Made by a program: the position numbers and the translations under genes
Shown: piece by piece, positions 1 through 7,292 of the stretch
Numbering within the stretch: the stretch's first letter is position 1
Layout of the letters: every line of letters begins with the position of its first letter
Assembly (NCBI GenBank): GCA_964505065.1
Contig: CAZDGF010000049.1
Location: 1-24,399, forward strand
Direction: 5' to 3'
Length of the DNA stretch: 24,399 nucleotides
DNA from: JABMMZ01 sp964505065
GTDB taxonomy: Bacteria > Bacteroidota > Bacteroidia > NS11-12g > UBA955
The notes under the pieces: generated by a model
Seen by the model: only the letters and a program-made list of their open reading frames with translations
Told to the model about the DNA's origin: nothing
Database searches by the model: none

Positions 1-63
1 GATTTGCAATTTGTTATTCGATTCAGCAATGCTATTGCTGAATTTGGGTTAATTTCACTTTAA
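1..63 (+). CDS. Possible C-terminal end of a gene running in from the left edge
   Basis: Frame 1 is open from the first base to a TAA at 61-63 and reads as a plausible 20-residue protein tail ending in EFGLISL. A terminator hairpin starts 10 bp after the stop, which fits the end of a plus-strand gene. The call is weak. Twenty open codons can occur by chance in AT-rich DNA, frame 2 is also open to base 49, and the terminator can equally serve the minus-strand gene at 154-384. No family is recognised. Confidence 0.3.
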   Translation, partial: DLQFVIRFSNAIAEFGLISL

Positions 64-72
64 TTTAGAATT

Positions 73-105
73 AAAAAAAGGGCAAATTAATTTGCCCTTT
101 TTTTT
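73..105. terminator. Bidirectional rho-independent terminator
   Basis: The left arm AAAAAAAGGGCAAA (73-86), a TTAA loop and the right arm TTTGCCCTTTTTTTT (91-105) form a perfect stem with an A-tract on one side and a T-tract on the other. It can therefore terminate in both directions. It lies about 48 bp beyond the stop of the minus-strand small secreted gene (stop at 154) and just after the possible plus-strand gene ending at 63. Confidence 0.85.
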
Positions 106-153
106 GTAATAAATATTTTTAGATTAAAAATTTCTTTTTAATTCAAATTTTTT

Positions 154-384
154 TTAACTTGATTTTTTCTTGCAGCAAGAAGAACCTTTCTTTTTGCAAG
201 AAGGAGCAGCTTCGGCTGGTTTAGCTTCTGTTGCAGTAGCAGGTGTTACAGTGGTAGCAGCTGTTGGTGTAGCTTGTTGTACAGCTGGTGTTGGTTTTGT
301 AGCACTTTTTTTAACTGGAGTTTGTGCAATACTTACTGTAGCCATAGCTACAAATAAGCTAACTGATAAAATTACTTTTTTCAT
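154..384 (-). CDS. Small secreted Ala/Thr/Pro-rich protein with Lys/Cys-rich tail
   Basis: This 76-residue protein of unknown function starts with a clear Sec signal peptide: MKKVILSVSLFV, a hydrophobic core, and cleavage after SIAQ at about residue 21. A low-complexity Ala/Thr/Pro/Lys linker follows at about 22-60. The basic tail holds three cysteines spaced as CKKKGSSCCKKK (about 63-74). Such a tail could bind metal or anionic cell-wall material or form disulfides, but this is inference and no named family is recognised. The gene is monocistronic: a good Bacteroidota promoter lies 34 bp upstream inside the end of psd, and a terminator lies downstream. The signal peptide, promoter spacing and terminator make it a real gene despite its low complexity. 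Confidence 0.75.
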   Translation of the reverse strand: MKKVILSVSLFVAMATVSIAQTPVKKSATKPTPAVQQATPTAATTVTPATATEAKPAEAAPSCKKKGSSCCKKKSS

Positions 385-418
385 AATGGTTAAATTGATT
401 TTAAATTTAATGTGAATG

Positions 419-449
419 CAAATATATATTAAATTATTTCAAATATCAA
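419..449 (-). promoter_or_regulatory. Bacteroidota-type promoter of the small secreted protein gene
   Basis: On the minus strand a TTG at 449-447 is followed, after 20 bp, by TATATTTG at 426-419. This matches the Bacteroidota housekeeping promoter consensus TTTG-N19-21-TAnnTTTG. The -7 box ends 34 bp before the ATG at 384, giving a leader of about 25-30 nt. The TTG overlaps the last codons of psd, so the small gene can be transcribed independently of gdhA-psd. Confidence 0.6.
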
Positions 450-1102
450 GCCAAAGTTGCAACTACTGTTTCGCCTCCTTTGGTTTTTTGTTGTAAACTT
501 ACATTAATTGTAGCATCTAAAGGCAAATATAAATCTATACGGCTACCAAATTTTATAAAACCCATTTCGCCTCCTTGTTGCACCTGCTCGCCTTCTTTTA
601 CATAGTAAACAATGCGTTTGGCAAGGGCTCCAGCTATTTGCCTAAACAATACTTCGGCTTTACTATTGGCTATTACAATGGTTGTTCTTTCATTTTCTGT
701 GCTGCTTTTTGGATGCCAAGCTACCAAATATTTACCTGGGTGGTATTTGGCATATTTTACAATTCCTGAAATAGGATTTCGATTAACATGCACATTTATC
801 GGACTCATAAAAATGCTTACTTGCTTGCGCTTGCCTTTAAAATATTCTGGTTCTTCTACCTCTTCTATAACTACAACTGTACCATCGGCAGGGGCAATTA
901 CATGGTTTTCGTTCAATACTGTATTTCTTGCTGGGTTTCTAAAAAATTGTAAAATTAAAATAAAAAACACCAACGAAATAGCCAATATAATGCGAGATAC
1001 AATATGCAAATCGCCTAACCAAGACATAATTGCAATATTTAACCCTACCAATATTAGCAGGGTAACAATTATTATTTTATAACCTTCTCTGTGAATAAGC
1101 AT
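446..1102 (-). CDS. psd: Phosphatidylserine decarboxylase proenzyme (short, PSD-A-like type)
   Basis: Makes phosphatidylethanolamine by decarboxylating phosphatidylserine at the inner membrane. The 218-residue length fits the short bacterial form. Two hydrophobic segments (about 8-28 and 36-54) anchor it. The conserved motifs are IAPADG (69-74, with the expected catalytic Asp at 73), the HVNRNP motif (His105) and FGSR (185-188). By family knowledge, self-cleavage between Gly186 and Ser187 would give alpha and beta chains and create the pyruvoyl cofactor on Ser187. The start overlaps the gdhA stop as TAATG, which implies translational coupling to gdhA. The usual partner pssA is not next to it; the downstream neighbour is an unrelated small secreted gene. 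Confidence 0.95.
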   Translation of the reverse strand: MLIHREGYKIIIVTLLILVGLNIAIMSWLGDLHIVSRIILAISLVFFILILQFFRNPARNTVLNENHVIAPADGTVVVIEEVEEPEYFKGKRKQVSIFMSPINVHVNRNPISGIVKYAKYHPGKYLVAWHPKSSTENERTTIVIANSKAEVLFRQIAGALAKRIVYYVKEGEQVQQGGEMGFIKFGSRIDLYLPLDATINVSLQQKTKGGETVVATLA

Positions 1103-2364
1103 TAGAATACGCCTCTAAATTTTTGAGTAGTTGCTACTTTATCTATTGCTACAACATAGGCAGCTGTTCTTAAACTTACTTTGTGCGATTTTCCTGTTTC
1201 AAACACATTGTCGAAAGCCATTTTCATAACTCTATCCGCACGTCTGTTTACACGTTCTTCTGTCCAAAAATAGCCCATACGGTTTTGCACCCATTCAAAG
1301 TAGGATACTGTAACACCGCCTGCGTTTGCTAAAATATCTGGCACTACAATAATGCCTTTATCGTTTAAAATTTTATCGGCATTGGCACTTGTTGGTCCGT
1401 TAGCTCCTTCTACAATTAATTTTGCTTTAATATTTCCTGCGTTTTCATCTGTTATTTGGTCTTCCATGGCAGCAGGAACTAGAATAGTACATTCGCTTTC
1501 TAACAATTCTGCATTGCTAATTTTTGTGCCGCCTGTAAAACCGCCCAAATTGCCATTTGCTTTGGTATAAGCCATTGCAACTTCTACACTTATGCCTTCT
1601 GGATTATAATACCCACCTGTAACATCGCTTATACCTATAATTTTAACGCCTAACATTTCTATTAATTTGGCAGAAATAGAACCCACATTGCCAAAACCTT
1701 GAACAACACATGTACACTCTTCTGGCTTTAAACCCATTTTTGCCATTGCAGAACGGGTACATACCATTACACCTCTGCCTGTAGCCTCTACTCTACCAAG
1801 CGAACCGCCCATAGAAATTGGCTTTCCTGTAATAACAGCAGGCGTGTATTGTCCTTTTATTTTTGAGTATTCATCTACTATCCAAGCCATTTCTTGCTGT
1901 CCTGTGTTCATATCTGGTGCAGGAATATCTTTATCTGGTCCAAATACATCGCTCATTGAGGCTGCATAAGCACGGGTTAGGCGTTCAAGCTCGCCTTTGC
2001 TCATGCTTTTTGGGTCGCATTTTATACCGCCTTTTCCGCCTCCATACGGAATACCCACAACGGCTGTTTTCCATGTCATCCAAGCGGCTAGGGCTTTTAC
2101 TTCATCAAGGCTTACATCCATACTATAGCGAATACCGCCTTTGCTTGGCCCAAGTGTGGTGCTATGTTGCACTCTATGTCCTTCAAAAACTTGCACTTTT
2201 CCGCTATCCATTATTACTGGCAAATGCACTGTTACAATGCGCATTGGATATTTTAAGGTGTTATAGACAGATTCATCTAACCCGATAATTTTTGCGGCTT
2301 CATCAAAGCGCTTCATCATTGAATCTAAAGGATTCAAATTGCTGTGAATGGTTTCGTTACTCAT
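1102..2364 (-). CDS. gdhA: Glutamate dehydrogenase, hexameric ~420-residue class
   Basis: Catalyses reversible oxidative deamination of glutamate to 2-oxoglutarate and ammonia in the cytoplasm. The 420 residues match the family. In order: LGPSKGGIRY (71-80, substrate site), YGGGKGGI (107-114, with the active-site Lys111), PAPDMNT (148-154, with the catalytic Asp151), and the Rossmann loop GFGNVG (223-228) of the C-terminal dinucleotide domain. Coenzyme preference (NAD or NADP) cannot be settled from these motifs. It is the first gene of a two-gene unit with psd, sharing one base at the junction. A matched promoter lies 34 bp upstream, facing away from mtgA. Confidence 0.95.
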   Translation of the reverse strand: MSNETIHSNLNPLDSMMKRFDEAAKIIGLDESVYNTLKYPMRIVTVHLPVIMDSGKVQVFEGHRVQHSTTLGPSKGGIRYSMDVSLDEVKALAAWMTWKTAVVGIPYGGGKGGIKCDPKSMSKGELERLTRAYAASMSDVFGPDKDIPAPDMNTGQQEMAWIVDEYSKIKGQYTPAVITGKPISMGGSLGRVEATGRGVMVCTRSAMAKMGLKPEECTCVVQGFGNVGSISAKLIEMLGVKIIGISDVTGGYYNPEGISVEVAMAYTKANGNLGGFTGGTKISNAELLESECTILVPAAMEDQITDENAGNIKAKLIVEGANGPTSANADKILNDKGIIVVPDILANAGGVTVSYFEWVQNRMGYFWTEERVNRRADRVMKMAFDNVFETGKSHKVSLRTAAYVVAIDKVATTQKFRGVF

Positions 2365-2398
2365 GTTTAAAAATAGTATTTATATCAAATAAAGGCTG

Positions 2399-2428
2399 CA
2401 AATTTATACTTTTAGTTAGTTTATCAAA
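2399..2428 (-). promoter_or_regulatory. Bacteroidota-type promoter of gdhA-psd
   Basis: On the minus strand TTTG (2428-2425) is separated by 18 bp from TAAATTTG (2406-2399), a full match to the TAnnTTTG -7 box with a nearly standard spacer. The box ends 34 bp before the gdhA ATG, the same distance as in the promoter of the small secreted protein gene. Confidence 0.6.
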
Positions 2429-2513
2429 CAAATATTTGTTTTTTATTATTGAATTCAAGTCGTAATTTAAATTTTTTAAGTTTCAATTAGCAACATCTAA
2501 ATACTTTTTTAAT

Positions 2514-2521
2514 TAGGTTTG
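2514..2521 (+). promoter_or_regulatory. Possible -7 box of mtgA, very close to the start codon
   Basis: TAGGTTTG matches TAnnTTTG but ends only 4 bp before the assigned ATG at 2526. No TTG is visible at the -33 position. If it is used, the transcript would be leaderless or nearly so, or translation would start downstream, for example at GTG 2559 or TTG 2580. It may also be a chance match in AT-rich DNA. Confidence 0.3.
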
Positions 2522-2525
2522 CAGT

Positions 2526-3299
2526 ATGATAGCAACCTCTTTTTTTGCTAAATATTTTGTGTGGTCGTTTGTATTAAAATTGATAAAACGAATTGTTTTA
2601 TGGTTTTTTATTTTAAGTATTGGCTTGGTAATACTTTTTAAATTTGTGCCTGTACCTGTTACATTTTTAATGCTGCAACGCTGCATTGAACAAAAAGCAG
2701 ATGGCAAAGAAATGAAATTGAGCAAAGAATGGGTAGATGCTGATGAAATATCGCCTTATTTGCAACTTGCTGTTGTATGTTGCGAAGACCAAAACTACTT
2801 AAAACACAATGGATTTAGCTATGAAGCTATACGCAAAGCCCTTAAATTTAACGAAGAAATGGAGAAAAAAGGCAGCTCGAAGCGAAAAGGAGCAAGCACT
2901 ATAAGCCAACAAACTGCAAAAAATGTCTTTCTATGGCCAGGTAGAAGTTGGATACGCAAAGGCTTTGAGGTATATTTTACTTTTTTAATAGAAACTATTT
3001 GGAGCAAGGAGCGCATTATGGAAGTGTATTTGAATGTTATTGAATTTGGCGATGGTGTGTATGGGGCAGAGGCTGCTGCACAAGAATATTTGCACAAATC
3101 GGCTAAAAACCTAACGGCCCAAGAGGCTGCTCTTATGGCTGTGGTATTGCCCAATCCTTTAAAATTTAGTATTGCCAAGCCTACGGCATATACCTTGGGT
3201 AGAAAAAAATGGTGTGTGCAGCAAATGCGCTATTGGGGTTTAAAGTTAGATTATGATAAAGAGGAAAAAGAAGAAATGAAAAAAGCTGAAAGAAAATAA
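2526..3299 (+). CDS. mtgA: Monofunctional peptidoglycan glycosyltransferase (GT51)
   Basis: Polymerises lipid II into glycan strands on the periplasmic face of the inner membrane, without a transpeptidase domain. The 257 residues comprise a single N-terminal membrane anchor (about 22-42) and one GT51 domain. Visible motifs are CCEDQNYLKHNGF (85-97, with the catalytic Glu87), KGASTISQQ (121-129), RKGFEVYFTFLIE (144-156) and RIMEVYLNVIEFG (163-175, with the second conserved Glu at 166). Length and motifs match MtgA rather than a class A PBP. The start is uncertain: the first 18 residues are unusually long before the membrane segment, and a -7 box abuts the ATG. The next gene begins 44 bp downstream behind its own -7 box. 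Confidence 0.93.
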   Translation: MIATSFFAKYFVWSFVLKLIKRIVLWFFILSIGLVILFKFVPVPVTFLMLQRCIEQKADGKEMKLSKEWVDADEISPYLQLAVVCCEDQNYLKHNGFSYEAIRKALKFNEEMEKKGSSKRKGASTISQQTAKNVFLWPGRSWIRKGFEVYFTFLIETIWSKERIMEVYLNVIEFGDGVYGAEAAAQEYLHKSAKNLTAQEAALMAVVLPNPLKFSIAKPTAYTLGRKKWCVQQMRYWGLKLDYDKEEKEEMKKAERK

Positions 3300-3310
3300 A
3301 ATATACCACT

Positions 3311-3318
3311 TATATTTG
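3311..3318 (+). promoter_or_regulatory. Candidate -7 box upstream of the DUF6263-like gene
   Basis: TATATTTG fits TAnnTTTG and ends 25 bp before the ATG at 3344, giving a leader of about 20 nt. No convincing TTG lies 19-21 bp upstream, because that stretch is the end of mtgA. The gene may be transcribed both from here and by read-through from mtgA. Confidence 0.4.
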
Positions 3319-3343
3319 ACAAAATTTTTTTAATTAAACAATA

Positions 3344-4312
3344 ATGAACTTAACAAATTACAATTTAACAAGCTCAAAGAGCAAATTCAATTTTAACTTT
3401 TTAAAGGCTAAATTAATTGCATTTACAATGCTGTTTATATTTGCTTTTAACAGCAATGCTCAAAAGTATGAATTAGGCTATAATTTGCAAAAAAATGAAG
3501 TATATAATCAAAATTTGAAATGCAATATTTCTATAAAACAAGAAGTAGGCGGACAGAAAATGGATATTAATATGAGTGTAAATTCAGCTTCAAGTTTTAA
3601 GATAATAGACATTAAAGCTGATGTTTATAAAGCCAAAGTAACTTACGATAAAATTAGCATGGATATGAATATGGGAATGGGTGGCGATGCAATGAATAAA
3701 GTAAAAGAAATGATGGATAAAATGATGAACTCCATTAAAGGCAAATCGTTTGAAATGGAAATGACTAAAAAAGGAAAAGTTAATAGCGTTAAAGGTATGG
3801 ATTCGCTTTTTATGGGCATGTTTGATAGTATTCCGAATATGCCAGAAGAAGCAAAAGCACAAATGAGAACACAAGTAGAAGAATCTATGGGCGAAAAAAG
3901 TTTTATTGCCAATATGGAGCAAATGACAGCCTTTTTTCCTGCAAATGCGGTGGCAGTAGGCGAAAAATGGACAAATACGAATACTGTTAATTCTTCTACA
4001 TTAAGTTTAACAATGAATGGCGAGTTTACACTTAAAGAAGTAAAAGCAGATTATTATATCATAACTGGAAGCGGCAATGTAACAACACCAGACAATGCAC
4101 AAACCAAAAAAACCAATGGTATGGAAATGAAAATGAACATGGGTGGTTTAATTACTTATACCCTAAAAATAGATAGAAAAACAGGCTGGTTAATAAATGT
4201 CGAAATTTTACAAAACCTAAAAGGCAATACAGAAATTTTACCTTCGGAAAGCATACCAGATGGCATGAAAATACCAATGGAAATGATAAATAACATGGTA
4301 ATTACAAATTAG
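3344..4312 (+). CDS. Secreted DUF6263-like protein
   Basis: This 322-residue exported protein has no assigned biochemical role. A signal peptide with a long polar N-region ends at SNAQ (about residue 40). The mature part is rich in Met and Lys, with several runs such as MDMNMGMGG and MKMNMGG. It has the alternating beta-strand pattern and the late YTLKIDRKTGWL segment that I associate with the Bacteroidota DUF6263 family; that assignment is from memory of the family's look. It is followed directly by a strong terminator, so it ends the mtgA-side transcription unit. The very high methionine content could reflect metal or oxidant exposure, but nothing in the sequence tests this. Confidence 0.75.
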   Translation: MNLTNYNLTSSKSKFNFNFLKAKLIAFTMLFIFAFNSNAQKYELGYNLQKNEVYNQNLKCNISIKQEVGGQKMDINMSVNSASSFKIIDIKADVYKAKVTYDKISMDMNMGMGGDAMNKVKEMMDKMMNSIKGKSFEMEMTKKGKVNSVKGMDSLFMGMFDSIPNMPEEAKAQMRTQVEESMGEKSFIANMEQMTAFFPANAVAVGEKWTNTNTVNSSTLSLTMNGEFTLKEVKADYYIITGSGNVTTPDNAQTKKTNGMEMKMNMGGLITYTLKIDRKTGWLINVEILQNLKGNTEILPSESIPDGMKIPMEMINNMVITN

Positions 4313-4335
4313 AAAAAAATGATTTTAGGTTGATA

Positions 4336-4373
4336 CAAAAAGGGAGTTTATTGAAATTAAACTCCCTTTTTTA
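4336..4373 (+). terminator. Rho-independent terminator after the DUF6263-like gene
   Basis: AAAAAGGGAGTTTA (4337-4350) pairs with TAAACTCCCTTTTT (4358-4371) around a short AT loop and runs into a T-tract. It lies 24 bp after the stop at 4312 and separates this gene from the O-acylation operon. Confidence 0.85.
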
Positions 4374-4493
4374 TATTTTTGAAATTAATAAATCATTTGT
4401 ACAACAAGATGAATTGAAAATATGTAATAAAATAATTTATTTCAATTCGTTTAATTTTGTATCCCCGCACAATAAAACAGTTATTTATTTCGT

Positions 4494-4501
4494 TACTTTT
4501 G
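4494..4501 (+). promoter_or_regulatory. -7 promoter box of the SGNH-MBOAT-glycosyltransferase operon
   Basis: TACTTTTG matches TAnnTTTG and ends 36 bp before the first ATG of the operon at 4538, the same spacing as the gdhA and small-secreted-protein promoters. It lies after a terminator. The -33 TTG is not evident. A second match, TAATTTTG at 4452-4459, is an alternative with a longer leader. Confidence 0.5.
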
Positions 4502-4537
4502 CAAAACATAAAATTAATTTTAAAAAAACCATTTTAA

Positions 4538-5983
4538 ATGAAGCCTTCCAAAGTATTACTCTTTTTAGTTGTATGCCTTGCCTGTATTGGATTAATATCA
4601 CTTATATTTCCAAAACAAGGCATTAAACTTTGGGGCGATGTAAGCTTAAAATTTCCAGATGTTAAAGAAACTATTTCGCCCAAAATAGATTCTACAGCTA
4701 TAATAGCGCAACAGCAAGCTATTGAGGAAAAAAAATCGCTAACAGAAAAAAAAGAAGCCATACTTAAAAAAGTGCATCGTAGCACAGCCGATACGCTTGT
4801 GCTTATGCAAGTGGAAGCTACTGAAAGCCCTGCCAAATTTTATTTTATGAACCATGATAGAGCTGTTATGGATAAGTTTTTTACAGCCCTTGAAACTGCC
4901 CAAAGAGACAATACCAATTTTAGAATTATACATTATGGCGACTCTCAAATAGAAATGGATAGAATAAGCAGCTATTTAAGAGAACAGCTGCAAAGAACCT
5001 ACGGTGGCAGTGGTATGGGCTTGCTGCCTGCTTTGGAGGTAACACCCAAATATACCGTAGCCCAAGAGAGCGTGGGCGGCTGGAGCAGAAAGCTAGCCTT
5101 TGGCAGCGAAAGTGGCAGAGCAAAACATAACCGTTATGGACCTATGGGTTATTTTTGTGCCAAAGAAAGCGATATAGCCAGTGTGGTAATTACCGCAAGA
5201 GACAATACCACATATAAAAATAAAAATTTTACACAATGTAAAGTTATTATTGGGGCTACAGATAAACCATTGGAAATTAGCATAGCAGCCAATGGCAAAA
5301 CCATAGGTTCGCAAACCTTGCAGCCAAGCGCAACAGAGCAAATGGCTAATTTTAAATTGGATAGCACAAAAGGAAAAGTAGGCTTAAAATTTAGCGGAGC
5401 AAAAGCCGATGTATTGGGCATAGCCCTTGATGGCAATACTGGCGTAAGTGTAGATAATGTGCCTATGCGTGGTTGCTCGGGTACTATTTTTAAGCGTATA
5501 AATGCAGAAACTTTGCGCAAAACATACGCTATGTTGGGAGTAAAAATGCTAATACTTCAATTTGGCGGAAATGCCCTACCAGGCATGAAAAGCAAAGCCA
5601 GTGCTGATGCTTATGGTAAAAAATTTTTAGAAGAAATAAATTACTTACAAAGTATTGACCCTAACTTAATTATTTTTGTAATAGGTCCTGCAGATATGAG
5701 TACCAAAGTGAATGGCACACTGCAAACCCACCCTCAATTAGAAAACGTACGCAATGCCTTGCGCAAAGCTACCTTGCAGGCAGGCGGGGTATTTTGGGAT
5801 ATGTATGAAGCAATGGGCGGCAATGGCAGTATGATAGAGTGGGTAAGGGCAAAGCCAAGTTTAGGTTCGCCCGATTATATACATTACACGCAAAAAGGTG
5901 CAGCTAAAATTTCAGAAATATTTTATAGCTCGCTAATGAAAGAATATGACATGTACAAACTAAGAAAAAAAATAGGCAGTTAA
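4538..5983 (+). CDS. Membrane-anchored SGNH-hydrolase-like protein, putative O-acylation partner 1
   Basis: This 481-residue protein has one N-terminal hydrophobic segment (about 5-24), then a Lys/Glu-rich linker (about 60-80) and an extracytoplasmic SGNH/GDSL fold. The SGNH blocks are visible: HYGDSQIE (132-139, nucleophile Ser136), a block II-like MRGCSG (310-315), QFGGNA (341-346, block III Asn345) and SPDYIHYTQKG (444-454, Asp446 and His449). The catalytic triad therefore looks intact. In the AlgX/AlgJ, PatB and DltD systems, such proteins work with an MBOAT to transfer acyl groups to extracytoplasmic polymers. Its position two genes before an MBOAT suggests the same role (inference). It is the first gene of the operon; the paralogue follows 28 bp downstream. 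It could instead act as a deacetylase or esterase. Confidence 0.8.
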   Translation: MKPSKVLLFLVVCLACIGLISLIFPKQGIKLWGDVSLKFPDVKETISPKIDSTAIIAQQQAIEEKKSLTEKKEAILKKVHRSTADTLVLMQVEATESPAKFYFMNHDRAVMDKFFTALETAQRDNTNFRIIHYGDSQIEMDRISSYLREQLQRTYGGSGMGLLPALEVTPKYTVAQESVGGWSRKLAFGSESGRAKHNRYGPMGYFCAKESDIASVVITARDNTTYKNKNFTQCKVIIGATDKPLEISIAANGKTIGSQTLQPSATEQMANFKLDSTKGKVGLKFSGAKADVLGIALDGNTGVSVDNVPMRGCSGTIFKRINAETLRKTYAMLGVKMLILQFGGNALPGMKSKASADAYGKKFLEEINYLQSIDPNLIIFVIGPADMSTKVNGTLQTHPQLENVRNALRKATLQAGGVFWDMYEAMGGNGSMIEWVRAKPSLGSPDYIHYTQKGAAKISEIFYSSLMKEYDMYKLRKKIGS

Positions 5984-6011
5984 AATAAAAAAATAATCTC
6001 TAAAAAAAGTA

Positions 6012-7292
6012 TTGCAGCGTTTTAAATTATATCTCTTAGGTTTTATTTGCATTGGCAATTTTATGCTTTGCAATGGGCAAGAAAATGCTGTAAATGTGGA
6101 GCAATTTCCTTTTGTAAATTATGATTTGAATACCGTTCAGTTTTTTAAAGATAGCCTTGATTTTTATGGTTTTTTTAGAAAATTAGACAAACTTGTAAGC
6201 ACAGGAAAAGGCAAAATAAATATTGTACACTTTGGCGGCTCGCATGTTCAAGCAGATATGTGGACAGGAAAAATAAGAGATAATTTTAATGAATTTTTAA
6301 ACCAAAAACAAGCAGCAAGAGGTTGGGTATATCCTTTTAAAATTGGCATAAAAAACAATAATAACCCAAGTAATTATGAGTTTACATCTACTGGAAAATG
6401 GGAAGGTTGCAGAGCTGTAAATACCTCGTGCACAGGCAATATTGGTATGAATGCTTTGGTAACCACCACGCACGATTCGGGCGCAAGTTTTACACTTAAT
6501 TTAAAAAATGAAACACGCACAGATTATGTATTTGATAGAATAAAAGTATTTTATGACAACCATTTTCAAAGCTACCAAGTAATATTAGACTCTGCCTATA
6601 CTGCCAAGCAAATTATAGACAATAAAGAGGCAGGCTACAGAGAATTTATTTTTGAAAAACCTTTGCATACTGCAAAATTTGTGTGCATACAAACAGATAC
6701 TTTGCAAAATGTATTTACCCTATATGGATTATATACCGATTTAGATGCGCCTGGCATTAATTATAACGCCATAGGGGCTAATGGTGCAAGCCTTCCTACC
6801 TATTTAAAAAGCAATATGCTTGAGCGTGAATTGGCAGTATTAAAACCCGATTTATTGGTATTTTCTGTAGGTATAAATGATGCTTTTTCTAACGATTTCT
6901 CGCAAGAAAACTTTGAGCGTAATTATCAAGAATTAATTAAACGTATAAAAAAAGTAGCACCTAATGCAGCTATATTATTTACTACCAATAGCGATAGTTA
7001 CAAACGCACCCGCAAAGGCAGATTTTACCAAAATATTACAGGCTTGGAGGTAAAATCGGCAATGAAAAATTTAGCTTACAAATACAATGGCGGAGTTTGG
7101 GATTTTTTCTCTGTAATGGGAGGGCTTGGTAGTATGGAATTTTGGGTGCGCAACAATATGGCAGCCAGCAGAGATAGAGTACATTTTAGCCCTAAAGGCT
7201 ATCGTTTGCTTGGCGATTTGATGTTTGTTGCCCTTATTAGAAAATACGAAGAATATTTAAAACTACCCATAGCAAAAATTAAACATGATTGA
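6012..7292 (+). CDS. Secreted SGNH-hydrolase-like protein, putative O-acylation partner 2
   Basis: This 426-residue paralogue of the preceding protein starts at a TTG. No ATG is available upstream, and the TTG start gives a proper signal peptide (cleavage near CNGQ, about 20-23). SGNH blocks: HFGGSHVQAD (73-82, Ser77), GANGAS (255-260), SVGIND (285-290, Asn289) and DRVHFSPKG (388-396, Asp388 and His391). Block I reads GGSH rather than GDSx, so the usual Asp before the nucleophile is Gly. The Ser-His-Asp residues are kept. The last 8 bases overlap the MBOAT gene, indicating translational coupling and a shared function. The likely role is acyl transfer or acyl relay to a surface polysaccharide together with the MBOAT. 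Confidence 0.8.
   Translation: MQRFKLYLLGFICIGNFMLCNGQENAVNVEQFPFVNYDLNTVQFFKDSLDFYGFFRKLDKLVSTGKGKINIVHFGGSHVQADMWTGKIRDNFNEFLNQKQAARGWVYPFKIGIKNNNNPSNYEFTSTGKWEGCRAVNTSCTGNIGMNALVTTTHDSGASFTLNLKNETRTDYVFDRIKVFYDNHFQSYQVILDSAYTAKQIIDNKEAGYREFIFEKPLHTAKFVCIQTDTLQNVFTLYGLYTDLDAPGINYNAIGANGASLPTYLKSNMLERELAVLKPDLLVFSVGINDAFSNDFSQENFERNYQELIKRIKKVAPNAAILFTTNSDSYKRTRKGRFYQNITGLEVKSAMKNLAYKYNGGVWDFFSVMGGLGSMEFWVRNNMAASRDRVHFSPKGYRLLGDLMFVALIRKYEEYLKLPIAKIKHD

Noticed and set aside
170..415. 81-codon frame opposite the small secreted gene
   Set aside because: It is the antisense of a low-complexity Ala/Thr/Pro stretch, so its hydrophobic look is a composition artefact. The minus-strand gene has promoter, signal peptide and terminator.
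612..1082. 156-codon plus-strand frame opposite psd
   Set aside because: It lies entirely antisense to a gene with clear catalytic motifs; no start context and no family resemblance.
1863..2288. 141-codon plus-strand frame opposite gdhA
   Set aside because: Shadow of the conserved gdhA coding frame; the residue composition (Leu/Tyr/Cys-rich) is typical of antisense reading.
4330..4626. 98-codon plus-strand open frame between the DUF6263-like gene and the SGNH operon
   Set aside because: It runs through the terminator hairpin and the promoter region and overlaps the start of the SGNH gene in another frame. It has no protein-like features.
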